From contig NZ_HG326653.1 in assembly GCF_000308295.2 (NCBI RefSeq), forward strand, positions 765,212-829,211: a stretch of 64,000 bases of DNA. Direction: 5' to 3'. Source of the DNA: Afipia birgiae 34632 (GTDB taxonomy: Bacteria > Pseudomonadota > Alphaproteobacteria > Rhizobiales > Xanthobacteraceae). The first letter of the stretch is position 1. Each line of letters opens with the position of its first letter. The notes beneath the pieces were generated by a model. That model did not search any database, was not told the DNA's origin, and saw only the letters and a list, made by a program, of their open reading frames with translations. This document shows, piece by piece, positions 45,898 to 54,850 of this stretch. A program made the translations under genes and the position numbers.

Positions 45898-47917
45898 TCA
45901 CACCTTCGCGGGTTCGGGTTTCAGTTCAGGCGCCGCGGCGACCGTCTTTTCAGGCGTTGGCAGGAGGCGGGCCGAGTTCAGGATGAAGACCAGCTCCGAC
46001 ACGACATGGATGCCTGCCGCCAACAGCGGGTTCAAGAAGCCGAAGGCAGCCAGCGCGATGCCAAGCGTGTCGACACCGATCGTTCCGGCGAAATTCTGCC
46101 CAGATGATGCTGCGGGTGCGCCGAGCGACGGCGAGTGTCTCGACGAAGCGTTCAAGGTCATTGCCGAGGAGCACCACATCGGCGCTCTCCTGCGCCACAT
46201 CCGTTCCCGAACCCATGGCGACGCCAACATTGGCTTCGGCGAGCGCAGGGGCGTCGTTGACGCCGTCGCCGACCATAGCGACCTTACGCTTGGCCGCGAC
46301 GAGCGTCCCGATGCGCGCCAGCTTGTCTTCCGGCAACAGCTCCGCTTCGATTTCCTTGATGCCGAGCTCGACGCCGACAGCATCCGCCACACGCCGCGCA
46401 TCGCCCGTGAGCAGCACCGTGCGAATGCCCATGCGCTGCAAGGCTGCGATCGCCAGCTTCGCCTCGGGCCGAACCGTGTCCGCTACCCCAATCGAGCCTA
46501 GCAGTCGCCCATCACGCGCGACATAGATCTCGGAGCCCGCCAGGCCTTTCTGGCCGGATACTTGCGACATGGCGATCCCGTTGTCGGTCATCCATACTTG
46601 GTTGCCGACCAAGATGGTGACCTCGGCCACCCTAGCCGTGATGCCGCGGCCCGGCGTATACGCGAAGCTCGACGGCTCGATCACACCACGCCCTTGCGTG
46701 CGGGCATGGGCGACGATCGCCTTGCCGAGTGGGTGTTCGGAGCGCAGTTCAGCCGTTACGGCGGCGTCGAGCAGATCATCAGCGCTGACGCCGGCCACGG
46801 GTGTGACTTCCTGCACCTCGGGGCGGCCGAAGGTGAGCGTACCGGTCTTGTCGAGCACCACGGTATCGACCTGGCCCAAGGTCTCAAGGTGAACGCCTCC
46901 CTTGACGATGGCGCCAAGGCGGGCGGAACGGCCGATGCCACCGAGAATAGCAAGTGGCGTGCCGGCGGCGACACCACAAGCGCCGGCGACGATGATCACC
47001 GAGATCGTGGAATAGATGTCGCGAGTGATCAGGAAGGTCAGGATGGCGGCGCCGAGCGCAAAGTAGACGAGATAGCCAGCCAGGCGGTCGGCAAGACGCT
47101 GGACCGGCGCGCGGGATTTTTCGGCTCGTTCGACAGCCTCGATGATCTTGCCGTAGCTCGTGTCGCGGCCGATCCGTTCAGCAGCCACCTCAAGCGCGCC
47201 AGACTGGTTGATGGAGCCGGCGAAGACGTGCGTGCCCGCAGTCTTCTCGACCGGCATGGACTCACCGGTGATGCGGGACTCGTCGACAAAGGAATGGCCG
47301 GACAGAACTGCCCCGTCGACAGGGATACGTCCACCGGGCGCCACCAGAATGGCGTCGCCGATCGACAGCTCCTCCGCCGAGACAGACCGGATCGAACCGG
47401 CGCGCCGCACCGAGACCTCGCGCGGCAGGAACTCAAGCAAGTCGCGGATCGCTTTGCGGCCACGACCGACGGTCAGGCCCTCAAGGACTTCGGCGACCAA
47501 TACGAATAGGGTAATAACCAGCGCCGTAAAGAACTCGCCGATGGCGGCAGCCGCGCCGATGGCGATCGTCATCGACAGCTCCATGGTCATGCGCCGCTCG
47601 ATGATGTTCTCGAAGGCTTCCTTGAGGATTGGCCAGCCGCCGATCAGGAGGCCGACGACGCCGATCACGCTGACCGCGGGGAACGGCTCCCAGACACGAA
47701 ACCATACGGCTGCCGCCGCAACCGCGACGAGTGCGATGCGAACGGCCTCGGACCATTCGAAGGGATGATCGTGATCATGCCCGTGCTCGTGGTCATGATC
47801 GTCGTGGTCGTGATGATGATCATCGCGATGATGGAGATGCGTTTCGGCGGCCGGGGCGGCTATGGGGGATTCGGCGGCATCGACGCGCGCCCGGTCATAG
47901 ACATTCTGGATGGTCAT
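45898..47917 (-). pseudogene. Heavy-metal P1B-type ATPase, frameshifted near C-terminus
   Basis: Metal-exporting P-type ATPase. A His/Asp-rich N-terminal metal-binding tail (residues 27-52) replaces the usual CxxC domain. TGES actuator loop, phosphorylation site DKTGT at Asp356, SEHPLGKA and GDGVNDAPAL are intact. The membrane metal motif, normally CPC or SPC, reads Ala313-Cys314-Gly315. At 46099-46101 a GGG run (coding strand) appears to hold one extra G: the original frame ends in an unrelated tail at 45950, while the next frame restores the last helices (GTIGVDTLGIALAAFGFLNP) and stops at 45898. Repaired length would be about 672 residues. It may be inactive, or the shift may be a sequencing error. 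Confidence 0.8.
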
Positions 47918-47934
47918 AGCGGCAGACTCCGGTG

Positions 47935-48210
47935 TTACTTGAGATAGGCGCGTACGACATCGATCAGTTCGGCCGCGCCTTCATTGCGTTCGTTTTGCGC
48001 GAGAGCGTGATCGGCCACGTGCAGCAGGATGTGGTCCTCGATCACTTCAGCCATCAGCCCGTTGATGGCGCCACGGACACCCGCGATCAGTTGGAGCACC
48101 TCGGCGCAGCCCTTTTCGTCCTCGAGCGAGCGCTCGACGGCCTCCATCTGGCCTCGAATGCGACGCACCCGATTCAGCAGCTTCGTTTTCTCGCGGGTCG
48201 TGTGCGACAT
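47935..48210 (-). CDS. RcnR/FrmR-type metal-responsive repressor
   Basis: 91-residue CsoR/RcnR/FrmR-family repressor. Residues His3, Cys35, His60 and His64 are exactly the nickel/cobalt ligands of RcnR, while the backbone (RVRRIRGQMEAVERSLE) is closer to FrmR. It should leave DNA when it binds Ni or Co and so release the ATPase gene 17 bases downstream. The ATG at 48210 follows GGAGGG; a start four codons upstream is less likely. Its operator is at 48235-48256. Confidence 0.88.
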   Translation of the reverse strand: MSHTTREKTKLLNRVRRIRGQMEAVERSLEDEKGCAEVLQLIAGVRGAINGLMAEVIEDHILLHVADHALAQNERNEGAAELIDVVRAYLK

Positions 48211-48234
48211 GACGCCCTCCATCTGCCAATACAG

Positions 48235-48256
48235 ATAGTATACCCCCCTATATTAT
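48235..48256. promoter_or_regulatory. RcnR/FrmR-type operator
   Basis: ATAGTATACCCCCCTATATT is a six-C tract flanked by AT-rich inverted halves (ATAGTATA and TATATTAT), the recognised operator form of RcnR and FrmR. It lies 25 bases upstream of the repressor start on the minus strand. Confidence 0.85.
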
Positions 48257-48687
48257 TCAAACACAGGCCTGCATGGCAGCATCGTGCTGGTCCCCGGCAG
48301 ATGACTGCTGTCACACGCCCCTGTTTCCACCCGTGAAGTCGAAGCCCCCATCCGGTTCAGGCAAAAAGCCCTTTCCGGCTTCATCCCCTCCGGCAGCGAG
48401 CATGCAGCGGCGCTCCCCGGCTCGACGACGCTGCAGCCGCCGGGCGGCGGCAGGACTGTCATAGCGCGCGATGTAGGGATTTCCGCTCCGGTCAGCGGGC
48501 ACCACCCCGCTCTTTGAGGCTGACCCTGGTTTCAATCCCGACCTCATGCGGTCAACCCTCGAGGGGTCCGCTACGCGAAGCGTGCGGTCAGTTCGGCTTT
48601 GCCTCTCTGATGACCCCGGCCAGGACCGAAACACGTCGGGCGCCTGTCGAGCGGGGATGGTCCCCGCCTCCAGACAGGAGCCGGAAA
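48257..48687. other. Intergenic, ICE leader sequence
   Basis: About 430 bases without a supported gene between the divergent metal operon and the small gene at 48688. Inverted GC repeats (GAGCGGGGATGGTCCCCGCC at about 48650-48669) lie just before that gene. Confidence 0.4.
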
Positions 48688-48852
48688 ATGTCCCTCGCAG
48701 ATGCCCACGCCTTCGCCTTCAGCCTGGCCGCCACCCTGATGGTCACGATCATCATCTACCGCGCCGGCGACGGCACCATGAGCGTCATGCCCGCCGCCGA
48801 ATATGATGGGGATGCCGACACCATCGTCGGCGAGATCGATCCGTTCGCCTGA
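48688..48852 (+). CDS. Small conserved ICE protein, 54 aa
   Basis: Starts at ATG 48688 behind CAGGAG. One membrane helix (AFAFSLAATLMVTIIIY) is followed by an acidic tail (YDGDADTIVGEIDPFA). The 3' half of the gene, from codon 28, and about 130 bases after it occur again at 53661-53870, where the 5' half is missing. That second copy shows this gene was present at the junction when the ChrB module was inserted. Function unknown. Confidence 0.65.
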   Translation: MSLADAHAFAFSLAATLMVTIIIYRAGDGTMSVMPAAEYDGDADTIVGEIDPFA

Positions 48853-48983
48853 ACCGGATGGGGGCATCGGCCCCCGCCTTCGGCAAGGCGGGCGCGCCCG
48901 AACCGGTCGCTCTCCGATTACTCTCGCCACAGTCCGCAAAGCGACTTTCGGTTAGATCAACGCACCGAGAACGACTATTATAG
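48771..48983 (+). repeat. Direct repeat flanking the ChrB module, left copy
   Basis: About 213 bases, imperfectly matching 53661-53870. It begins CGGCACCATGAGCGTCATGC inside the small gene and ends AACGACTATTATAG. Differences are scattered substitutions and small indels, so the duplication is not brand new. Confidence 0.88.
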
Positions 48984-49036
48984 ATAAGGTATTCGGGTGC
49001 GGTTTCTTGGAATCGTTGCACTAAGTCTTAGCCAGT

Positions 49037-51076
49037 TTATTTGACCGAGTTAGTGCGATCCCTTAGCAGCAGGACACCTCCATCCCAATCCGCGCCTGCG
49101 TCGCTATCGGGGCGAGTCGCGACACGGCCCGATCGAAGCATCTGAGCCATAGTGTCACGCGGTGTGTTCGCATCCGCTTGGGCCCATGCAATGGTGAAAA
49201 GGGAAAGAGGCCGCGCGACACGCTCTTTCACGACAGAACCGATCCAAACGGGCGACGGGTTTCTGTCCACGAGCTCGACGTCAGCATCCCATAGTCGTAG
49301 CACAAACCGCGAATCATCCGGTGCGGCACTGTCTTGCAAGACAAGCGTGAGGCTCGGGAGCCTTCCGCTTGAGAGATGAGGTGTAACCGGCAATTCGACA
49401 GGACGTGTCGTCGCGATCAGCCACCCCAGTGCATTCGATGACGTCCATGTTGCAGGCAGACGCCATCCCTTGTCCTGCAAATCCTGGCGAATGGCAGGCA
49501 GGTCTCCTGCCCATTGGACTGTTAGCGGCTCCTCGATTTCGCCGGTCAGATCAATGCGCCGGGCGGGCAGCCGCTGCCATCCTGACGACCACCAGTCGCC
49601 GGCCATCATCGTGGGCATCACGCGGTTTACAGCATAGCGTTCGACGTCGAGAGAATGATGCCGATAGACATTCGCGCCGCCGACAAGCATGAGCGCCAGG
49701 CAGGAGACGACCATCAAGTACACCGCACCAACGGGTTGGGCCGGCTTTCGCACGTAGAAAAGCCCGAGCACCGCCACCCAGGCCGTGCCGAAGGCCAAGC
49801 CTCCGACCGCGTCCGAGAACCAATGCGCGCCCAGATAGACGCGCGAGAAAGCGATCAGTAGCGCGAAAGATAGAGCAGTGAAGGCGACAGGAAGACGCCA
49901 GGCCGGTCGAACCTCGCGACCGATCAGCAAGGCGAGGAAGCCATAGAGAACGAGATTGACCGTGCTGTGGCCGCTCGGAAAGGAAAATGCACTCCAGCCC
50001 GTGTAGAACAATTCGGTCGGACGTGCGCGGTGAAGCGTAACCTTGATGACGGTGTTGAGCGCCGACGCTCCGGCGACCGCCGCCAGCCAATAGGCCGCCG
50101 ACCGCCACGCGCGTCTCCACACGAGCCATAGAAGCACGGCGATCGTTATCGCCATGACGACATAGGTGTCGCCAAGCTCGGTGATGGCGAGCATTACGGA
50201 ATCGCCTGGTAGGGTGCGCAGGTCTTGAAGCGCTTGATAGATCGCGGTGTCCGCCCGGACCAGTGGGTCGCTACTGACGACGTCTTCGAGAATCCCCAAG
50301 AACAGCCATGCGGAGCCGATCAGCAGCAAGGCTAGCAGCGTGACGCCCCGCATATCGGGCCGCGCCGGATCGAGAAGGTCGAACGCAAAGCGGCTCCAGC
50401 GGGACGGGTTCGCCGCCGCGCGCCGGCGCAGCCAGTCCGACAGGCCCGACACGAATTCCGGGCCATGATGCAGTGCGAACCGGACGAGACGGATCATCGC
50501 CCAGATGACGAAGACTATTAGAACAAACAAAATGGCGAGCGGCTTGGCGGCTGCGCCGAACATGCCGAACGCCGCGCCAACGAACACGGCGGGCAGGACA
50601 TGAGATGGTGCCCATACCAATGCGGACAGGATGTTGGCGACGTAGAAACGCATCACCGACATCCGCAACATGCCTGCAATCAGGGGAATGAAGGCCCGCA
50701 CGCCGGGCGTGAAGCGCGCGATGAAGACGCTTTTGTCGCCGTGCCGTGCGAAGAAGGCCTCACTGCGGGTGATGAGGTCCGGGTGCCGGTTGAGCGGCCA
50801 CCGTTCAAGGATTTCGCGGTGGTAGCGGTGGCCGATCCAGAACGAGAGGCCGTCGCCGATGATGGCACCGGCCGTCGCAGCGCCGAGCAACGGCAAGAGC
50901 TTTACGATTCCGGTTGGAACCAGCGCACTAACTGCCAGAATGGCGGCGGTGCCGGGGATGAAGACGCCAATGACCGGAATGGATTCCGACAGGGCGAGGA
51001 GGAGAACGACCGCATAGGCCAGATGCGGGTATGCCGCGATGAACGCTGTGACGGTCGAGAAGAAGGACACGACCAT
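49037..51076 (-). CDS. DedA / PAP2 phosphatase / LssY-like fusion
   Basis: 679-residue inner-membrane protein with three parts. Residues 1-200 are DedA-like (VFIPGTAAILAVSAL; the ARFTPGVRAFIPLIAG signature). Residues about 270-450 are a PAP2 lipid phosphatase with all three motifs: KVTLHRARP, PSGHST and SRVYLGAHWFSDAVGG. The C-terminal 220 residues are soluble and LssY-like. It probably removes phosphate from membrane lipids such as undecaprenyl or phosphatidic acid derivatives. It is followed upstream by a second, stand-alone PAP2 gene on the same strand, 10 bases away. Confidence 0.88.
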   Translation of the reverse strand: MVVSFFSTVTAFIAAYPHLAYAVVLLLALSESIPVIGVFIPGTAAILAVSALVPTGIVKLLPLLGAATAGAIIGDGLSFWIGHRYHREILERWPLNRHPDLITRSEAFFARHGDKSVFIARFTPGVRAFIPLIAGMLRMSVMRFYVANILSALVWAPSHVLPAVFVGAAFGMFGAAAKPLAILFVLIVFVIWAMIRLVRFALHHGPEFVSGLSDWLRRRAAANPSRWSRFAFDLLDPARPDMRGVTLLALLLIGSAWLFLGILEDVVSSDPLVRADTAIYQALQDLRTLPGDSVMLAITELGDTYVVMAITIAVLLWLVWRRAWRSAAYWLAAVAGASALNTVIKVTLHRARPTELFYTGWSAFSFPSGHSTVNLVLYGFLALLIGREVRPAWRLPVAFTALSFALLIAFSRVYLGAHWFSDAVGGLAFGTAWVAVLGLFYVRKPAQPVGAVYLMVVSCLALMLVGGANVYRHHSLDVERYAVNRVMPTMMAGDWWSSGWQRLPARRIDLTGEIEEPLTVQWAGDLPAIRQDLQDKGWRLPATWTSSNALGWLIATTRPVELPVTPHLSSGRLPSLTLVLQDSAAPDDSRFVLRLWDADVELVDRNPSPVWIGSVVKERVARPLSLFTIAWAQADANTPRDTMAQMLRSGRVATRPDSDAGADWDGGVLLLRDRTNSVK

Positions 51077-51086
51077 TCCGCGTTTC

Positions 51087-51650
51087 CTACAGGATTGAGG
51101 TGACGAGCCGATCTAGGCGCGTCCCTTCCCGATAGAGCCTGCGGATCAACGTGGCAGCAGCAATACCCGTAGCGGCTCCCCCGAGCACGTCGCTGACATA
51201 GTGAGTCCCGATATAGACACGGGACACCGCTACCAGAACCGCCGTCGCGAGAAACCACAATCCCATTCGCCGCATCCCGTGCAGCAGAAAGGCCGCGGCG
51301 ACGGCGAAGGTCGCTGTGGCATGGTCGGAAGGGAACGACGGATCGGCGCTAGGGCTAATCAGCAAATGCGATATGCCGCCATCGTATGGCCGGACGCGAT
51401 GGACGAACAGCAGGATGAGCTGATTGATCGCCAGGCCGAGCAAGAACGAGAGCCCCGTCGCAACGAGAACGTGTCTGTTGTGAGATCTGTCTGGTCCTCG
51501 CCACCATTGTGCGGCAACTGCCAGCACGAGCAGCGGCACGCCGATGGCCGATACCTGGATCATCAGGAAATCAACCGCAGCGCTCGCTCCGGCAAAGCTA
51601 TTGATGGTGCGAGTCGCGGCGGCATCGAGATCATAAAGCTGCAATATCAA
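51087..51650 (-). CDS. PAP2-type membrane phosphatase
   Basis: 187-residue integral membrane phosphatase with about five helices and the catalytic motifs HRVRPYDGG (first motif), PSDHAT (second) and SRVYIGTHYVSDVLGG (third, with the nucleophilic His). The undecaprenyl-diphosphate phosphatase BcrC group has the same size and motifs. Ten bases separate it from the DedA-PAP2 fusion gene, so they form a unit, possibly altering lipid A or undecaprenyl carriers. Confidence 0.88.
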   Translation of the reverse strand: MILQLYDLDAAATRTINSFAGASAAVDFLMIQVSAIGVPLLVLAVAAQWWRGPDRSHNRHVLVATGLSFLLGLAINQLILLFVHRVRPYDGGISHLLISPSADPSFPSDHATATFAVAAAFLLHGMRRMGLWFLATAVLVAVSRVYIGTHYVSDVLGGAATGIAAATLIRRLYREGTRLDRLVTSIL

Positions 51651-51692
51651 ATCCTCTTCTTTTCTTGTCGGCCCCTTCGTGTTGGCGGCGCT

Positions 51693-52955
51693 TCATTGAT
51701 CCTGTTTTGCTTGGGGCATGACAGGGCTTGCCAGCATGTGTCGCATACGAAGAAACGCCAGCACGGTCAGGGCGGCGAAAATAGCGCCCGCAAGGAACGC
51801 CCCCCGAGGTCCGACCGTGTCCCAAAGCGCGCCGGCGATAATGCTAGCGGCGAGCAGCGCCAGGCCGCAGATCAGATTGAATATGCCGAAGGCCGTGCCG
51901 CGCAATTCCGCCGGCGCGGTTTCTGCCACCAGCGTCGAGAGCAACCCTTGCGTGAAGCCCATGTGAAGGCCCCAGAGCACGACGCCGATACCCACAGCAA
52001 AAAGGCCGGTTGCGAAAGCCAGCACCACATCCGCGACGATCAGCAGCAGAAGCCCGACGATCAGAATCGCCATCTTGTCCATGCGGTCGGACAGGATGCC
52101 GACGGGATAGGCCGACAGTGAATAGGCGAGGCTCATGAGGACCAGCACCACCGGCACCAGCGCGAACGGCAGGCCGATCGACTGCGCGCGGAGGACGAGA
52201 AACGCCTCACTGAATCGAGCTAGCGTGAAGATTGCCGCGACGGCGACGACCCGCCAGTAAGCAGCGTCCAGGCGGCGCAGCTCTTCGCGGCGCAACGGCA
52301 TCCGAACCTTGCGCAACTCCTTCGGACGTTCCGGCTCCTTGACTGCGACGAGAATGAGCGCGACGGACAGGAACGCTGGAATGACGGAGATCCAGAACAC
52401 CGTCTGGAAATGGTTTGCCGTCAGCCACATCAGGCCGATAGCAAGGACCGGTCCGACAAAGGCGCCGATCGTATCGAGCGACTGGCGCAGGCCGAAGCTC
52501 GCGCCGCGAAGCTCAGGCGGCGCGATATCGGCGACAAGCGCGTCACGGGGGGCGCCGCGAATGCCCTTGCCCATACGATCGATGAAGCGGGCGGCGACGA
52601 GCCAATCGAGCGACGAAGCCAGCGGAAAGATCGGCTTGGTCAAGGCAGCAAGACCATAGCCGAGCGCCGCCAGGAATTTGCGCTTGCCGAGCCAATCGCT
52701 GAGTGCCCCGGAAAAGACCTTGGTGATCGATGCGGTCGCCTCGGCAATGCCCTCGATAGCGCCGACGGCCAGTATCGAGGTGCCGAGCACGGCCACCATA
52801 TAGACCGGCAGAAGCGCGTGGATCATCTCCGAGGAGATATCCATCAGCATCGAGACGGAGCCGAGCGCCCATATGCCGGCGGGAATCCCGCGACGGGCTC
52901 CGGTTCGGGATGTCTTCTCGATGGCGGCGGCTCGCTCTCGAGCTTGGTCGCTCAT
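51693..52955 (-). CDS. MFS transporter
   Basis: About 420 residues with 12 predicted membrane helices and the MFS loop motif GALSDWLGKRKF between helices 2 and 3, and GIRGAPRDALVADIAPPELRG in the second loop, typical of a proteobacterial efflux group. I start it at the ATG at 52955, one base after the ChrB stop (TGAGATG); starts inside chrB at 52988 or 52979 are possible. Translational coupling to chrB suggests a joint role in resistance; the substrate is not known. Confidence 0.85.
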   Translation of the reverse strand: MSDQARERAAAIEKTSRTGARRGIPAGIWALGSVSMLMDISSEMIHALLPVYMVAVLGTSILAVGAIEGIAEATASITKVFSGALSDWLGKRKFLAALGYGLAALTKPIFPLASSLDWLVAARFIDRMGKGIRGAPRDALVADIAPPELRGASFGLRQSLDTIGAFVGPVLAIGLMWLTANHFQTVFWISVIPAFLSVALILVAVKEPERPKELRKVRMPLRREELRRLDAAYWRVVAVAAIFTLARFSEAFLVLRAQSIGLPFALVPVVLVLMSLAYSLSAYPVGILSDRMDKMAILIVGLLLLIVADVVLAFATGLFAVGIGVVLWGLHMGFTQGLLSTLVAETAPAELRGTAFGIFNLICGLALLAASIIAGALWDTVGPRGAFLAGAIFAALTVLAFLRMRHMLASPVMPQAKQDQ

Positions 52956-52956
52956 C

Positions 52957-53499
52957 TCAGCGATTCTCGTCGTGAGCATCGAAGACACGCTGTGCGTAGC
53001 TGTCGAGCAGTTCCTCGCAGGCCCTTAGGCGTGTCGTGGCTTCCTCTGCGAGCGGCGCGCCATAGAAATCGAGTTTCTTAATCTTCTGCAGCCAGCCTTG
53101 CAGCTTCTTCAGGTCTGTATCTTCCTCCTCAAGCTCGGCGTAGGTGAATTTGTTGATCGCAATTTCTTTGGCGATCTCCTTCTCGAAATCCGCGCATCTC
53201 CCAAGGAACTCGCGATACTGATCGTCCCGGTCGGCCCGAAAACGGGTCACGACCTTCTCCTCCTGTGCACGATCGAGCGCGACGGTTTCCAAGATCACGG
53301 CTTCGCCGCCCATTTCCGAAACGTCGTTTTCGATCATCTTCAGCCGGCGGACGTGATCATCGGTCTTCGGCAGCAGACAGACACCGTTTTGCAAATACAC
53401 AGCTCCTAGGCCCTTGAGCCGTCGCCAGAGCGCGACGCGCTTGGTGGCTGGGTCGGGCGGGACCTTATACGTGAGCAATAGCCATGAAAACGAAACCAT
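52957..53499 (-). CDS. chrB: ChrB-type chromate-resistance regulator
   Basis: 180-residue protein matching the N-terminal domain of ChrB (WLLLTYKVPPDPATKRVALW, RLKGLGAVYLQNGVCLLP, then a charged helical part). ChrB proteins sense chromate and control chrA, or promote resistance. Here no chrA transporter follows; an MFS gene does. The C-terminal ChrB domain of longer homologues is absent, so it is the short form. I start at 53499 (MVSFSWLL), twelve codons inside a longer open frame. Confidence 0.85.
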   Translation of the reverse strand: MVSFSWLLLTYKVPPDPATKRVALWRRLKGLGAVYLQNGVCLLPKTDDHVRRLKMIENDVSEMGGEAVILETVALDRAQEEKVVTRFRADRDDQYREFLGRCADFEKEIAKEIAINKFTYAELEEEDTDLKKLQGWLQKIKKLDFYGAPLAEEATTRLRACEELLDSYAQRVFDAHDENR

Positions 53500-53660
53500 A
53501 GCCGCCTGTATAATGAAACGGCCGTTACAAATCAATAAGAGCGCTCGCTACAGGCGATCGATAGCTGCTCCGGTTCATTCGCTACGGGCGGGCGACCGAA
53601 CACGCCCGCAGAACTTTCAGAATTACGCGCGTAACGGACAGCTTCGCACGAGCCGAGATA

Positions 53661-53870
53661 CGGCACCATGAGCGTCATGCCCGCCGCGGAATATGATGGA
53701 GAGGCCGACACCATCGTCGGCGAGATCGATCCGTTCGCCTGAGCCGGATGGGGCTTCGGCCCCGCCTTCGGCAAAAGGCACGACCGAACCAGTCGTCGGT
53801 CGATTGGGCCCACCGCAGCGCGGTGAAGCGACTTTCGGCTGGATCGAGGCGACAAGAACGACTATTATAG
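53661..53870 (+). repeat. Direct repeat flanking the ChrB module, right copy
   Basis: About 210 bases matching 48771-48983. It carries the 3' half of the 54-residue gene without its start, then the non-coding tail. At its end the palindrome ACGACTATTATAGTCGT is complete (53858-53874), whereas the left copy has only the first half, so this right end is the original backbone next to the regulator gene. Confidence 0.88.
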
Positions 53871-53874
53871 TCGT
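53858..53874. promoter_or_regulatory. Palindromic operator before qseC-like gene
   Basis: ACGACTATTATAGTCGT: 7-bp arms around TTA, 43 bases before the XRE gene. Likely autoregulatory binding site of that repressor, overlapping an AT-rich -10-like TATTATAG. Confidence 0.65.
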
Positions 53875-53916
53875 AGTTCTGGCAAGTGCGTTCGCGTCGG
53901 TGGGAGGTGATCATGC

Positions 53917-54171
53917 ATGATCACTCCCCGACAATCGCGGGCCGCTCGCGCGTTGCTGGGTTGGACGCAGGAGACGCTCGCTGACAAGGCCCGCATATCG
54001 CTGACCGCGTTGAAACGCCTCGAATCCGAAAGCGGTCTCGAGGTCTACGAAACGACGCGCGATCAGGTGCGCAGGGCTTTTGAAGCGGCAGGGATCGTTC
54101 TGCTCTCCACCGACAAAGGGCAAGGGGTTCTGCTGCATCATGACACGCTCAACCGCCACGCTCGCCGATAG
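53917..54171 (+). CDS. XRE-family regulator, QseC-like
   Basis: 84-residue helix-turn-helix protein (PRQSRAARALLGWTQETLAD, then SLTALKRLESE recognition helix, then VRRAFEAAGIVLL). The position directly before a DUF2285 gene and the split fseA matches QseC of ICEMlSym R7A, a repressor that sets the level of the antiactivator QseM and so the frequency of ICE excision. GGGAGGTGATC precedes the ATG. The palindrome at 53858-53874 is its likely target. The QseC identity is inferred from context and family. Confidence 0.75.
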   Translation: MITPRQSRAARALLGWTQETLADKARISLTALKRLESESGLEVYETTRDQVRRAFEAAGIVLLSTDKGQGVLLHHDTLNRHARR

Positions 54172-54261
54172 TCGTTCCGCGCCATCGAGCCATTCGCCAG
54201 CATCCCAAGATGCACGCACCGGGCGATGGTTAAAATATCCTAACCATGCGAATGTTCGGCA

Positions 54262-54537
54262 ATGAGGGAACCATCGACATTTGCGTTCCTGGATGAGCCG
54301 CCGATAAGTCAGCGGCTCACCAACTATAATCGCACGCACATGGTTCTCTATTTACGGCTCCTCGACGCGGCGCGTGACGGCGCCGATTGGCAGGAAGCCG
54401 TTCAAATCCTGTTCGGCCTCGATCCACAAAGCAATCCGCAGCGCTGTCGTCGGATTCACGACACTCACCTTGCGCGTGCTCGTTGGATGACCGAGCACGG
54501 GTATCGCGAGCTGGTGCGCGAAAGTCAGCGTCATTGA
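54262..54537 (+). CDS. DUF2285 antiactivator, QseM-like
   Basis: 91-residue DUF2285 protein (YLRLLDAARDGADWQEAVQI, then RIHDTHLARARWMTEHGYREL). In ICEMlSym the DUF2285 protein QseM binds and blocks FseA (and TraR), keeping the element integrated. Here it stands between the QseC-like gene and the fseA pair, and shares the DUF2285 fold with the second half of FseA. No TraR/TraI homologue is in the window, so the quorum-sensing arm, if present, lies elsewhere. Assignment by domain and context. Confidence 0.75.
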   Translation: MREPSTFAFLDEPPISQRLTNYNRTHMVLYLRLLDAARDGADWQEAVQILFGLDPQSNPQRCRRIHDTHLARARWMTEHGYRELVRESQRH

Positions 54538-54646
54538 TCCATGCGATGCCGCTGCGGCATCGCCCCCGCCAAACTTCGCGGCTTCAGCGTCACAATCGTT
54601 CCGGGAATGCTGGCTCCCCCGCAATTTGACGGAGGGAGGACTGACG

Positions 54647-54850
54647 ATGATACCCGACGCTTCAGGATGGCGCTCCTCGGCGCTCTACCTCCACGTTGAC
54701 CGACTTGCTGCCTCTGACATCGCCTGGGAATGGCTCCGTCGCAATGAAGCGTATGATCATGATTTCGATGTGTACTCGCTCAAAAAGGAAGATCCCCAAT
54801 TGCTGACCGACAGGATTCGGCAGCAGTGGGGGCTGCGATTTCCCGCTTGA
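54647..54850 (+). CDS. fseA: FseA N-terminal part (DUF6499), ends at frameshift
   Basis: 67 residues (ATG at 54647, GGAGGGAGG just before). DUF6499-type domain with SGWRSSALYLHVDRL, ASDIAWEWLRRNEAYDHDF and the end WGLRFPA, where a TGA stops this frame at 54848. In database proteins of this family the sequence runs on through an RWGLRF-x-ADP junction into a DUF2285 domain. Here that continuation is in the +1 frame, which is open through the stop. The complete product (about 269 residues after a +1 shift) is the excision activator that turns on rdfS. Confidence 0.85.
   Translation: MIPDASGWRSSALYLHVDRLAASDIAWEWLRRNEAYDHDFDVYSLKKEDPQLLTDRIRQQWGLRFPA
54840..54850 (+). promoter_or_regulatory. Predicted +1 programmed frameshift site
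   Basis: TTCCCGCTTGA: in the first frame CCC GCT TGA, in the +1 frame GCT (T) GAT CCA, giving FPA-DPLQAP. A slowly decoded TGA after Pro-Ala codons with a C-rich run matches the setting in which FseA of ICEMlSym is made by +1 ribosomal frameshifting. Confidence 0.75.
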
